Shown here: in pieces, positions 15,636 to 23,307 of the stretch
How the letters are laid out: every line of letters starts with the position of its first letter
Numbering within the stretch: position 1 is the first letter of the stretch
From: an uncultured Bacteroides sp.
GTDB lineage: Bacteria; Bacteroidota; Bacteroidia; Bacteroidales; Bacteroidaceae
Direction: 5' to 3'
Length of the DNA: 47,457 nt
NCBI RefSeq assembly: GCF_959029255.1
Contig: NZ_CAUFUE010000033.1
Coordinates: forward strand, 1 to 47,457
Notes under the pieces: model-generated
Told to the model about the DNA's origin: nothing
The model's input: only the letters and a program-made list of their open reading frames with translations
Database searches by the model: none
Made by a program: the position numbers and the translations under genes

Positions 15636-16478
15636 TTATTTGAACATGGTCAATACATACAGGTAAACCACTGCGGCCGGAATAGCCATTAAAGCGCTGT
15701 CAAACCGGTCGAGCATGCCACCATGTCCCGGCAATATGTTACCGGAATCTTTTATTCCCAACTGACGTTTCATCAGTGATTCGGTCAAATCGCCCCATGT
15801 TCCGAATATGACGACGATAACCGCCAATCCCGCCCATTGCCACATCTGCATGAAAGGAAAGAAATGGGCGAAAGCGAAAGAGGAAGCTATTGAAAAAACT
15901 GCTCCGCCTATACTGCCTTCCCATGACTTCTTGGGGGAAATACGCTCAAAAAGGCGATGCTTGCCAATCAATGAACCTACACAATAGGCGCCTGTGTCAC
16001 TCAACCAGATGAAGACAAAGATAGAGAGCGGCAGGATGGGATTGAAAGTCACACTACTTGCTTCCGGAGTGTTTTGAAAGGCAAGTACATTCAACAGGGC
16101 AAAAGGCAATGCTACGTACAGCTGGCTCATCATAGAAAAAGCCCAGTTGCCCAAAGGATTCTTCTTCTTGAGATAAAGCTCCGTAATCATTATGTAGAGC
16201 AATAAAGCCAAATAGGGTAGGAACACTCGTGCATCGGATGCTGAGGTACAGAATGCCATCAAGGCAAGAAATAAATAAGCTCCTCCCAAGGCTGTGATTG
16301 TCTTGTTGATACTCACTCCGCCATTCTGATTGACTAAATGGGCAAATTCATGAACACTAAGCGCACTGATAATGGTAAATAAAATACCGAATGAAAGGGG
16401 GCTGTAAAGTATACAGCCCACCAATACGACTACAAATAGTGCTCCTGTGACGGCACGTTGTATGAAATTATTTTTCAC
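15636..16478 (-). CDS. cdsA: Phosphatidate cytidylyltransferase CdsA
   Basis: CdsA makes CDP-diacylglycerol from phosphatidic acid and CTP, the branch point of phospholipid synthesis. The 280 aa membrane protein has about eight hydrophobic segments. The C-terminal family signature is complete: SLMKRQLGIKDSGNILPGHG followed by GMLDRFDS, with the Asp residues that bind metal. WLSDTGAYCVGSLIGKHR and ISPKKSWEGSIGG are additional family motifs. It follows ftsH by 12 bp on the same strand, so rsfS-ftsH-cdsA form one operon, an arrangement common in Bacteroidetes. Confidence 0.96.
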   Translation of the reverse strand: MKNNFIQRAVTGALFVVVLVGCILYSPLSFGILFTIISALSVHEFAHLVNQNGGVSINKTITALGGAYLFLALMAFCTSASDARVFLPYLALLLYIMITELYLKKKNPLGNWAFSMMSQLYVALPFALLNVLAFQNTPEASSVTFNPILPLSIFVFIWLSDTGAYCVGSLIGKHRLFERISPKKSWEGSIGGAVFSIASSFAFAHFFPFMQMWQWAGLAVIVVIFGTWGDLTESLMKRQLGIKDSGNILPGHGGMLDRFDSALMAIPAAVVYLYVLTMFK

Positions 16479-16490
16479 GGTGTTTCCGTT

Positions 16491-18593
16491 TTAGTTTTTA
16501 GATTCAGATTCTTTAGAAGGCTTTGAGACCGGTTGGTTGTCATCAGCCGTTTTTCCATTCTCTGCATTGGGGCTGTTGTTTACATCCTTTTCCTCTTCTT
16601 CTTTTACCTCTTTTTCAGTTTCTGCGGCTATCAAAGCTTCCTGTTCTTCCGCTTTCTTCAGTTCATCCGAAATCTTGGTTGCACTGATTATTTCTTCCGA
16701 ACGCGAAGCCCACGGGCGTTTGCCGAAGATGTGCTCTACGTCTTCTGCGAAGATAACTTCTTTATCTATCAACAACTGGGCCAACTGGTTATGACCGTCT
16801 TTGTTGTCGGAGAGTATCTTCTTGGCACGTTCATACTGCTCATTAACCATGCGCTTCACTTCTTCGTCAATCAGTTCGGCGGTCTTCTCACTGTACGGGC
16901 GGTTGAACGAGTACTCATCGTTATTGTAATAACAAAGGTTCGGCAATTTGTCGCTCATACCCAGATAGGCAATCATGCCGTATGCTTGTTTCGTAACACG
17001 TTCCAAGTCGTTCATGGCACCGGTAGATATTCTGCCTAAGAATAAGTCTTCCGCAGCACGCCCGCCTAAAGTAGCACACATTTCGTCCAGCATTTGCTCT
17101 TTGGTAGTGATTTGGCGTTCTTCGGGCAAGTACCACGCAGCGCCCAGTGCACGACCACGCGGCACAATGGTTACTTTGATTAGCGGATTGGCATATTCCA
17201 GCAACCAGGAGATACTGGCATGGCCGGCTTCATGTATGGCTATGGAACGACGTTCCGCTTCTGTCGTAATCTTTGTTTTCTTTTCCAGCCCACCTACGAT
17301 ACGGTCTACAGCATCCAGAAAATCTTGCTTACCTACAAATTTCTTTCCGTGACGGGCAGCAATCAGCGCGGCTTCATTGCAGACATTGGCAATATCCGCA
17401 CCCGAGAAACCCGGAGTTTGGCGAGCCAGCAAATCTACGTCAACCGTATTGTCTATCTTGATGGGGCGTAAGTGTACGCCGAATACTTCTTTACGTTCGT
17501 TCAGGTCGGGCAAGTCAACGTGAATTTGGCGGTCGAAACGTCCGGCACGCAGCAAAGCCTTGTCCAAAACATCTACACGGTTGGTTGCGGCAAGGATGAT
17601 GACACCACTGTTGGAACCGAAACCGTCCATTTCCGTCAGCAACTGGTTCAATGTGTTTTCACGTTCATCATTGCCACCCATGGCGGCTGCCTTGGCACGT
17701 GCACGTCCCACAGCATCAATTTCATCAATAAATACGATACAAGGTGCCTTTTCTTTGGCTTGACGGAATAAGTCGCGTACGCGCGATGCACCCACGCCGA
17801 CAAACATTTCCACGAAGTCGGAACCTGCCAATGAGAAGAAAGGTACGTTTGCTTCTCCCGCTACCGCCTTTGCAAGCAGGGTCTTACCAGTTCCCGGAGG
17901 GCCTACTAATAATGCTCCTTTAGGTATTTTACCTCCCAGGTCGGTATATTTTTGCGGCTCTTTCAAGAACTCCACAATTTCTTCTACTTCCTGCTTGGCT
18001 TCCGCCAGTCCGGCTACGTCCTTGAAAGTTATTTTTATCGGTGAACCTTTCTCAAATAACTGGGCTTTGGATTTTCCTACGCTGAAGATTCCTCCACCTC
18101 CACCCATGCCTCCGCCGCCACTCCAGCGACGTGACAGAAATATCCAGAAACCGATGAGGAATGCAAAAGGCAAAATCTGCCAAAGGATTGCACCGAAATA
18201 GTTACGCTTCTTTTCATAACTGATGGAACCGTCGAAACGGGATTCATCTTTTTCTTTCTGCAAGAAATTGCCCAAACTTTCACGTGAAGGGGCTTCAGTA
18301 GTGATAAGCGGATTTTTGCCTACCCGGCTGGAGTCTTCACGAAAAACATTGGCAACGAATTGCGGTTTGACGAATGCTTCTACGGAGTTATCGTCATAAC
18401 CGGTCACTTTACTGATATAGCCGTCACGAACATACTGCTGAAACTCATCGTATGGGATGTTTTTGGTAGCCGTATCGTTTTCGTTGGCAAAATATAAGCC
18501 CAATAGCATCATGGCTATTATCATATACAACCAGTTCAAATTGAACTTGGGCATATTGGTCTTTGTAGGTTTCTTATTGTTATTATTTTCCAT
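16491..18593 (-). CDS. ftsH: ATP-dependent zinc metalloprotease FtsH
   Basis: FtsH is a membrane-anchored hexameric AAA protease that removes damaged or regulatory proteins. In the 700 aa sequence, TM1 is at about 21-37, a periplasmic domain follows, and TM2 is at about 133-154. A Gly-rich linker precedes the AAA domain. Walker A is at 231-238 (GPPGTGKT), Walker B at about 286-291 (IVFIDEID), and the second region of homology is near 337-352 with RAGRFDR. The zinc-protease motif HEAGH is at 454-458. The C-terminal 60 residues are acidic, low-complexity and poorly conserved. It sits between rsfS (9 bp) and cdsA (12 bp). Confidence 0.98.
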   Translation of the reverse strand: MENNNNKKPTKTNMPKFNLNWLYMIIAMMLLGLYFANENDTATKNIPYDEFQQYVRDGYISKVTGYDDNSVEAFVKPQFVANVFREDSSRVGKNPLITTEAPSRESLGNFLQKEKDESRFDGSISYEKKRNYFGAILWQILPFAFLIGFWIFLSRRWSGGGGMGGGGGIFSVGKSKAQLFEKGSPIKITFKDVAGLAEAKQEVEEIVEFLKEPQKYTDLGGKIPKGALLVGPPGTGKTLLAKAVAGEANVPFFSLAGSDFVEMFVGVGASRVRDLFRQAKEKAPCIVFIDEIDAVGRARAKAAAMGGNDERENTLNQLLTEMDGFGSNSGVIILAATNRVDVLDKALLRAGRFDRQIHVDLPDLNERKEVFGVHLRPIKIDNTVDVDLLARQTPGFSGADIANVCNEAALIAARHGKKFVGKQDFLDAVDRIVGGLEKKTKITTEAERRSIAIHEAGHASISWLLEYANPLIKVTIVPRGRALGAAWYLPEERQITTKEQMLDEMCATLGGRAAEDLFLGRISTGAMNDLERVTKQAYGMIAYLGMSDKLPNLCYYNNDEYSFNRPYSEKTAELIDEEVKRMVNEQYERAKKILSDNKDGHNQLAQLLIDKEVIFAEDVEHIFGKRPWASRSEEIISATKISDELKKAEEQEALIAAETEKEVKEEEEKDVNNSPNAENGKTADDNQPVSKPSKESESKN

Positions 18594-18602
18594 AAGTCTT
18601 TG

Positions 18603-18962
18603 TTAATCGAGGTCGGGGATTTGGGTTAATTTGGCGTCTGCCCAAAGGTGTTCCAGATTGTAAAAGTTCCGTGCTTCAGGTAAGAATACATGAACCAATA
18701 CGTCGGCGTAGTCCATGGCTACCCATTCTGCATTGCGCAATCCATCAATGGCAATAGGTTTGCTGTCAGCACCTTTGCGGGCGAAATCTTTTACAGATTC
18801 AACGATGGCGTTCACTTGGCTGGGAGAATTTCCTTGACAGATTACGAAGTAGTTACAAATCGTATCGTCTATATGGGTAAGGTCTGCTATAACGATATTT
18901 TTACCTTTTTTATCTTGAATACCTTCTGTTATTTGTTGAATAAGTTTTTTAGCTTCGTTCAT
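18603..18962 (-). CDS. rsfS: Ribosome silencing factor RsfS
   Basis: RsfS binds ribosomal protein L14 and blocks subunit joining in starvation. The 119 aa length and motifs are typical: KGKNIVIADLTHIDDTICNYFVIC, GNSPSQVNAIVESV, and EWVAMDYADVLVHVFLPEARNFYNLEHLW. It is the first gene of the rsfS-ftsH-cdsA operon. A TATATTTG box lies about 30 nt upstream on the minus strand. Sequence and context both support the call. Confidence 0.96.
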   Translation of the reverse strand: MNEAKKLIQQITEGIQDKKGKNIVIADLTHIDDTICNYFVICQGNSPSQVNAIVESVKDFARKGADSKPIAIDGLRNAEWVAMDYADVLVHVFLPEARNFYNLEHLWADAKLTQIPDLD

Positions 18963-18990
18963 TACACTTTATTAATATTAAAACAGTTGA

Positions 18991-19018
18991 CAAATATACG
19001 TTGATTTCTTATACCAAA
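18991..19018 (-). promoter_or_regulatory. Probable rsfS-ftsH-cdsA promoter
   Basis: On the minus strand, TTTG (19015-19018) and TATATTTG (18991-18998) are spaced by 16 nt. The -7 box is a full TAnnTTTG match; the spacer is a little short. Confidence 0.5.
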
Positions 19019-19123
19019 CACGCAAAAGGGAAAAAGTCTTTTATTTTTTGATTTTTTTTAGGTATATAATTCTTTGGCTTACGGTGGCTTATCAGTTTTA
19101 GATAAAAAAATGGTGAAATTTGT

Positions 19124-19152
19124 TTTGGTTTATAGAAATCTTTGTATCTTTG
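19124..19152 (+). promoter_or_regulatory. tRNA-Gln promoter
   Basis: TTTG (19124-19127) and TATCTTTG (19145-19152) are separated by 17 nt, matching the Bacteroides vegetative promoter form. The predicted start at about 19159 leaves a leader of about 22 nt before the mature tRNA. Confidence 0.65.
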
Positions 19153-19180
19153 CAACCGCAAAACAGAAAAGACCTGTTAT

Positions 19181-19251
19181 TGGGCTATGGTGTAATGGTA
19201 ACACTACAGATTCTGGTCCTGTCATTCCTGGTTCGAATCCAGGTAGCCCAA
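19181..19251 (+). tRNA. tRNA-Gln (anticodon CUG)
   Basis: The cloverleaf is readable. The acceptor TGGGCTA pairs with TAGCCCA. The D-arm is GTGT/ACAC around AATGGTA. The anticodon loop TTCTGGT carries CTG. The T-arm is CCTGG/CCAGG around TTCGAAT. The closing pair of the anticodon stem is A-C. The discriminator is A and CCA is not encoded. It stands alone, with its own promoter and terminator. No integrase or attachment-site duplication is next to it. Confidence 0.95.
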
Positions 19252-19278
19252 CGAAACAACCTTTTTTTAAAGCTAAAA

Positions 19279-19311
19279 ACCCACTAAAATCGCAATTTAG
19301 TGGGTTTTTTT
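19279..19311 (+). terminator. tRNA-Gln Rho-independent terminator
   Basis: The 10-bp stem ACCCACTAAA / TTTAGTGGGT has a 7-nt loop and is followed by seven T. It lies 28 nt beyond the tRNA. Confidence 0.9.
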
Positions 19312-19469
19312 GTTGTGTTTCGGTCATGTGCCAAATTCTCGTTGCCGGTATTTGGTGTCGGGTTTCGGCTCAGTTGTAAAATTGGGGGATCAAGTTCCTT
19401 TGAAAAGTCCCTCTTTGCAGAGCTTCTTGTTTTTTGCGGGTGATGTTTCTGTAAGCCGGAAATAATCTG

Positions 19470-19477
19470 TAATTTTG
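19470..19477 (+). promoter_or_regulatory. Possible -7 box of AICAR transformylase gene
   Basis: TAATTTTG is a TAnnTTTG match 28 nt before the start codon. The region expected for -33 reads TTTC rather than TTTG, so the call is partial. Confidence 0.4.
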
Positions 19478-19505
19478 TCGCAATTCAACTCAAACTATAA
19501 GAATT

Positions 19506-20684
19506 ATGGCGAAAGAACTATCACTTAAGTACGGCTGTAATCCCAATCAGAAGCCGGCCCGCATCTTTATGCAGGAGGGAGAATTACCTATCGAAGTATT
19601 GAATGGACGTCCGGGATATATCAATTTTCTGGATGCTTTGAACGGATGGCAGTTGGTGAAAGAATTAAAAGAAGCAACCGGTATGCCTGCGGCGACTTCG
19701 TTTAAGCATGTCAGTCCGGCAGGCGCGGCTATCGGTCTGGAACTGGATGAAACGATGAAGAAAATTTATTTTGTAGATGATTTGCCCCTTTCACCGCTTG
19801 CCAATGCATACGTGCGTGCCCGTGGTGCCGACCGTATGTCGTCTTATGGTGATTTTATCGCCCTGAGTGATATCTGTGATGAGGCAACCGCCCGTTTCAT
19901 CAACCGCGAAGTGTCGGATGGCGTCATCGCTCCGGGATATACTGAAGAAGCTCTTGAAATACTGAAAAACAAGCGTAAGGGTACTTATAATGTAATCAAG
20001 ATTAACCCGGATTACCAACCGGCACCGGTAGAATGCAAAGAGGTGTTTGGTATTACTTTTGAACAAGGACGCAATGAAATCAAGCTGAATGGTGATGATT
20101 TGTTCACAAATATTCCTACTCAAAACAAGAACTTTCCCGATGCGGCAAAACATGATTTGATGATTGCGTTGATTACTTTGAAGTATACGCAGTCCAATTC
20201 TGTGTGCTATGTGAAAGATGGGCAGGCTATCGGCATCGGCGCCGGACAGCAGAGCCGTATCCATTGTACTCGTTTGGCAGGAAATAAAGCGGATATATGG
20301 TACCTGCGCCAACACCCTAAAGTGCTGAACTTGCCTTGGGTAGAAAAGATACGTCGTGCCGATCGTGATAATACCATTGATATTTACATTAGCGACGACC
20401 ACGAAGATGTACTGGCTGATGGCGTTTGGCAACAATTCTTTACCGAAAAGCCGGAAGTGCTGACCCGTGAAGAAAAACGTGCATGGCTGGATACATTGAA
20501 AGGAGTTTCTTTAGGTTCGGACGCTTTCTTCCCATTTGGTGATAACATAGAACGCGCCCATAAGAGTGGAGTGGAATATATCGCCCAAGCCGGGGGCTCG
20601 GTCCGTGACGACCATGTCATTGCTACTTGCGATAAGTACGGCATAGCGATGGCGTTTACAGGTATCCGCTTATTCCATCATTAA
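19506..20684 (+). CDS. Stand-alone AICAR formyltransferase (PurH C-domain type)
   Basis: The 392 aa protein matches only the AICAR transformylase half of PurH. It includes TSFKHVSPAGAAIG (the catalytic Lys-His region), SSYGDFIALSD, YTQSNSVCYVKDGQAIGIGAG and DAFFPFGDNIERA. The N-terminal IMP cyclohydrolase domain of about 200 aa is absent. The start is clean (MAKELSLKYGCNPNQKPARIF), so this is not a truncation. It should transfer formyl to AICAR to give FAICAR in purine synthesis. Ring closure would need another protein, possibly a full PurH elsewhere. A palindromic terminator follows. Confidence 0.9.
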   Translation: MAKELSLKYGCNPNQKPARIFMQEGELPIEVLNGRPGYINFLDALNGWQLVKELKEATGMPAATSFKHVSPAGAAIGLELDETMKKIYFVDDLPLSPLANAYVRARGADRMSSYGDFIALSDICDEATARFINREVSDGVIAPGYTEEALEILKNKRKGTYNVIKINPDYQPAPVECKEVFGITFEQGRNEIKLNGDDLFTNIPTQNKNFPDAAKHDLMIALITLKYTQSNSVCYVKDGQAIGIGAGQQSRIHCTRLAGNKADIWYLRQHPKVLNLPWVEKIRRADRDNTIDIYISDDHEDVLADGVWQQFFTEKPEVLTREEKRAWLDTLKGVSLGSDAFFPFGDNIERAHKSGVEYIAQAGGSVRDDHVIATCDKYGIAMAFTGIRLFHH

Positions 20685-20702
20685 TGGGACATTTCTGATA
20701 TT

Positions 20703-20778
20703 TTTCAGGCATGGATTCCACGGGTTTTCCGAAAGTTATCGATTACCTCCGTACTAACCGTGCAATCCATGCCTGAAA
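20703..20778. terminator. Palindrome between convergent genes
   Basis: TTTCAGGCATGGATT (20703-20717) pairs with AATCCATGCCTGAAA (20764-20778). After one mismatch the stem continues CACGG/CCGTG. The loop is about 34 nt. T-rich or A-rich tracts flank both sides, which suits a two-way terminator. Confidence 0.7.
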
Positions 20779-20813
20779 TTTTTAATGACTGCGTAAATCT
20801 TTCGGATAATTCA

Positions 20814-23219
20814 TTATAAAACTATCACATCGGTTCCCGCTTTCAAGTCTTCCTGATTTTTCGGGTCTGCAATCTGCATATCCACTACTTTGCCATTCTT
20901 CTTTTGAACTTGAACAACGCATGGTTTCACAGCTTTTACTTTAGTCTTGCCATTGTCGAAAGTCCCCGGTTTGAAGAACACAATCTGTAGTAAACCTAAT
21001 TTCTCATTGCTTACAGCCTGCATATCTGCGTCATTACGCTCGATTTTCACTTCCGGTTTGGTTTTCAAATCCGATGTGTTGTTCACTCCCGGAACGATGA
21101 TATAGGCGTATGATGCATTCTGTGGAGATTTTCCATGATTGACAGTGAGATTGAATACCGGCATGCTGACTTCTGCGGCAGAATAATTAAAGTTGATTTT
21201 AGCCCAATTGCCTTTCTGCTCCCCTAATTTCAGTTTTATATTATCTGCTTGCGGGAAGTAATAAGCTACGCTATCATGCCATATCCATTGAGGGGCCGTT
21301 TGATAGGTAAATTCCCCTTCTTTTATCATCTGTCCCGTCTTACCGGTATTAATCCAAACCTCTCCATTCAAATGGCATTGGTTGATAGTAGTCACAATAT
21401 CTTCCGATACATTTGATGCGATTCCCGCTCCCAGACACACTATTTCGTTGTTGAATAAGAACCACGATTTACGTGCTTTTACTCCATAATCATCCATATC
21501 GAAAGTCATAACCCCGTGTTTTCCGTCAGATACACCACCCGTAAAAGTGCATGTACCCTTGGTGCCCCAGTCTGCCGGATTACGTTTTTCACCGGCAGGT
21601 ACGGTAGTTCCGGGTATTTTGTCCCACTCCCATACAGGGAATATGTCGGTATATTCATTTCCATGAACACGGATATTGGTGGCACCGTCACTCATATAAG
21701 TTCCATACAAGTTCTCGCCGTTTCCGCTTTCGGTCTTGTTGGTGCGGGTAGAAGCGGTACGAACGGAAATATCATAATTCTTGCGATTATGCAACATGTA
21801 GTCCGAACAGTAATACATCACATTCCGTTCCGAACGCTTGTATGATGCATCCTGAGAGAGGAAACGATGCGCGATGGCGGCATATTCATCAGCATGTTTC
21901 GGGTCGAGTGTTTGCAGGTTTCGGAATAGCGGAGCGCAATCTCCGTAATCCAGGATACCCTTACGGCTGACTCCCCTTCCGGTTACACTGAAATCCAGAT
22001 GTCTCCCACGGAACACATTAAGATAGGTGTTACGTGTAAAGTCAGAAAATAATTTGAGTTTATTGTCATCCATCGCAAATTTCGTACCGAGCAGAATGTT
22101 GCCCATGCGCACGATGTTGTCAACGAAGACCGTTCCATAACCTCCGATATAAAGCTGTGCGCCATGCTGGTGATAAGACATATCCTTTTGTATTCCTTCT
22201 GCTTTGACAATCTGCACCGGATAGAATATTTCGTCGGCATTCACGCTTACGATGCTGTCGTTTTTCAGCAAACAACCTCTCACCAGGTGGTGTATGGCAA
22301 TATCCATTTTATTGGCTCCCGTCCATTTGCGCGGGTCACTCCGTTCGCTCATGGTCTTATAAATCGGCTCATAAATTTCCGATGCCAGTTTCTGTTGTCC
22401 GGCGGCCATCAGGGCGAGTAGGGAGGCCTGGGTTTGCGGCACTGAGATTTGGTTATACCACCAGTTATGGCAAATAGGGTCTTGTTTTATCCAATATTCC
22501 AAAGCCGTCTTGATGGCATTGAACAACACTTCGTTACCGTAGTAAGCAGAACGTTTATCTGTATAAGATGTGGCAATGGTAACCAGGCGTTTCAAATGCT
22601 CCACCGGTTCCCAGTTCGTGCGAAAATAGCAAGCATAGTCTATATCGTTCCATTTACCTTCCGCTGTTATTGAAAGTAGCAACTTTTCAGTAGCGCTATC
22701 TGTTTTTGCGGAAGTCTCATTTTCATACATTTCCGTACGGATACGTTCGAGGATACGCTCGTATTCATCTTGCGGGGCAGATGTCTTGACATCATTCTTT
22801 TTACCGTTTGCAGGGTTAAAATAAGAAGAGTAAACCGGCGCTTCATGTGCCACATGTCCGGCTATTTCCAGATTGACAGTTCCCTTCGACGCCCGGTTGG
22901 TGTACACTTCCGCAACCAGGTTGATATCCGTTTCCGTTCTTCCCTGAGGATGATAGATCAAGCGGATACTTCCTTTCTCTCCCGGTTGATAAGCTTCTTT
23001 AGACCATTCAGCCGAAGTACATCCGCAACTGGTGATGACGTTTTTTATAAGCAACGGTTTGTCGCCGGTATTCATAAACTGGAAATCGTGGCTCACGTCT
23101 CCATTCTTTTCCTGTACAGTACCCCATTCTACTTTTGTTTCGGAGAAGGTAATTTCTTGTGCTCGTGTAAGTCCGTTCACTGCAAGTAAAAACAAACCTA
23201 AAGTTAGAATTCTTTTCAT
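20814..23219 (-). CDS. DUF1573-PL8 fusion: secreted polysaccharide lyase
   Basis: A signal peptide (residues 1-20) is followed by a DUF1573 domain (about 22-125) with SCGCTSAEW and QPGEKGSI. A polysaccharide lyase family 8 alpha-toroid and beta-sandwich body runs to the end (801 aa). PL8 catalytic residues align with hyaluronate lyase spacing: Asn303 (TGANKMD), His352 (YHQHG), Tyr361 (IGGYG), Arg415 and Arg419 (GRGVSR). The aromatic patch NWWYNQ is at 252-257. PL8 enzymes cleave uronic-acid polymers such as hyaluronan, chondroitin or xanthan by beta-elimination. No susC/susD pair or sulfatase is adjacent, so the substrate is open. DUF1573 is a CGCT-containing Ig-like domain of unknown role. 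Confidence 0.88.
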   Translation of the reverse strand: MKRILTLGLFLLAVNGLTRAQEITFSETKVEWGTVQEKNGDVSHDFQFMNTGDKPLLIKNVITSCGCTSAEWSKEAYQPGEKGSIRLIYHPQGRTETDINLVAEVYTNRASKGTVNLEIAGHVAHEAPVYSSYFNPANGKKNDVKTSAPQDEYERILERIRTEMYENETSAKTDSATEKLLLSITAEGKWNDIDYACYFRTNWEPVEHLKRLVTIATSYTDKRSAYYGNEVLFNAIKTALEYWIKQDPICHNWWYNQISVPQTQASLLALMAAGQQKLASEIYEPIYKTMSERSDPRKWTGANKMDIAIHHLVRGCLLKNDSIVSVNADEIFYPVQIVKAEGIQKDMSYHQHGAQLYIGGYGTVFVDNIVRMGNILLGTKFAMDDNKLKLFSDFTRNTYLNVFRGRHLDFSVTGRGVSRKGILDYGDCAPLFRNLQTLDPKHADEYAAIAHRFLSQDASYKRSERNVMYYCSDYMLHNRKNYDISVRTASTRTNKTESGNGENLYGTYMSDGATNIRVHGNEYTDIFPVWEWDKIPGTTVPAGEKRNPADWGTKGTCTFTGGVSDGKHGVMTFDMDDYGVKARKSWFLFNNEIVCLGAGIASNVSEDIVTTINQCHLNGEVWINTGKTGQMIKEGEFTYQTAPQWIWHDSVAYYFPQADNIKLKLGEQKGNWAKINFNYSAAEVSMPVFNLTVNHGKSPQNASYAYIIVPGVNNTSDLKTKPEVKIERNDADMQAVSNEKLGLLQIVFFKPGTFDNGKTKVKAVKPCVVQVQKKNGKVVDMQIADPKNQEDLKAGTDVIVL

Positions 23220-23246
23220 TATTCAGTGTTATATGGTTAGATGAAA

Positions 23247-23291
23247 AAGAGGTTATGTCAAAAGTGTTCTATTCTTTTGGCATAACCTCTT
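23247..23291 (-). terminator. Terminator of the DUF349 gene
   Basis: An 18-bp stem with one G-U-type mismatch (AAGAGGTTATGTCAAAAG / CTTTTGGCATAACCTCTT) has a 9-nt loop. On the minus strand it ends in a T-run. It sits between the DUF349 stop and the lyase start, so the two genes are separate units. Confidence 0.85.
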
Positions 23292-23307
23292 AGATATTGT
23301 TTAGAAG

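Noticed and set aside
19181..19251. tRNA-Gln as an integration site for a mobile island
   Set aside because: No integrase or direct repeat of the tRNA 3' end was found on either side.
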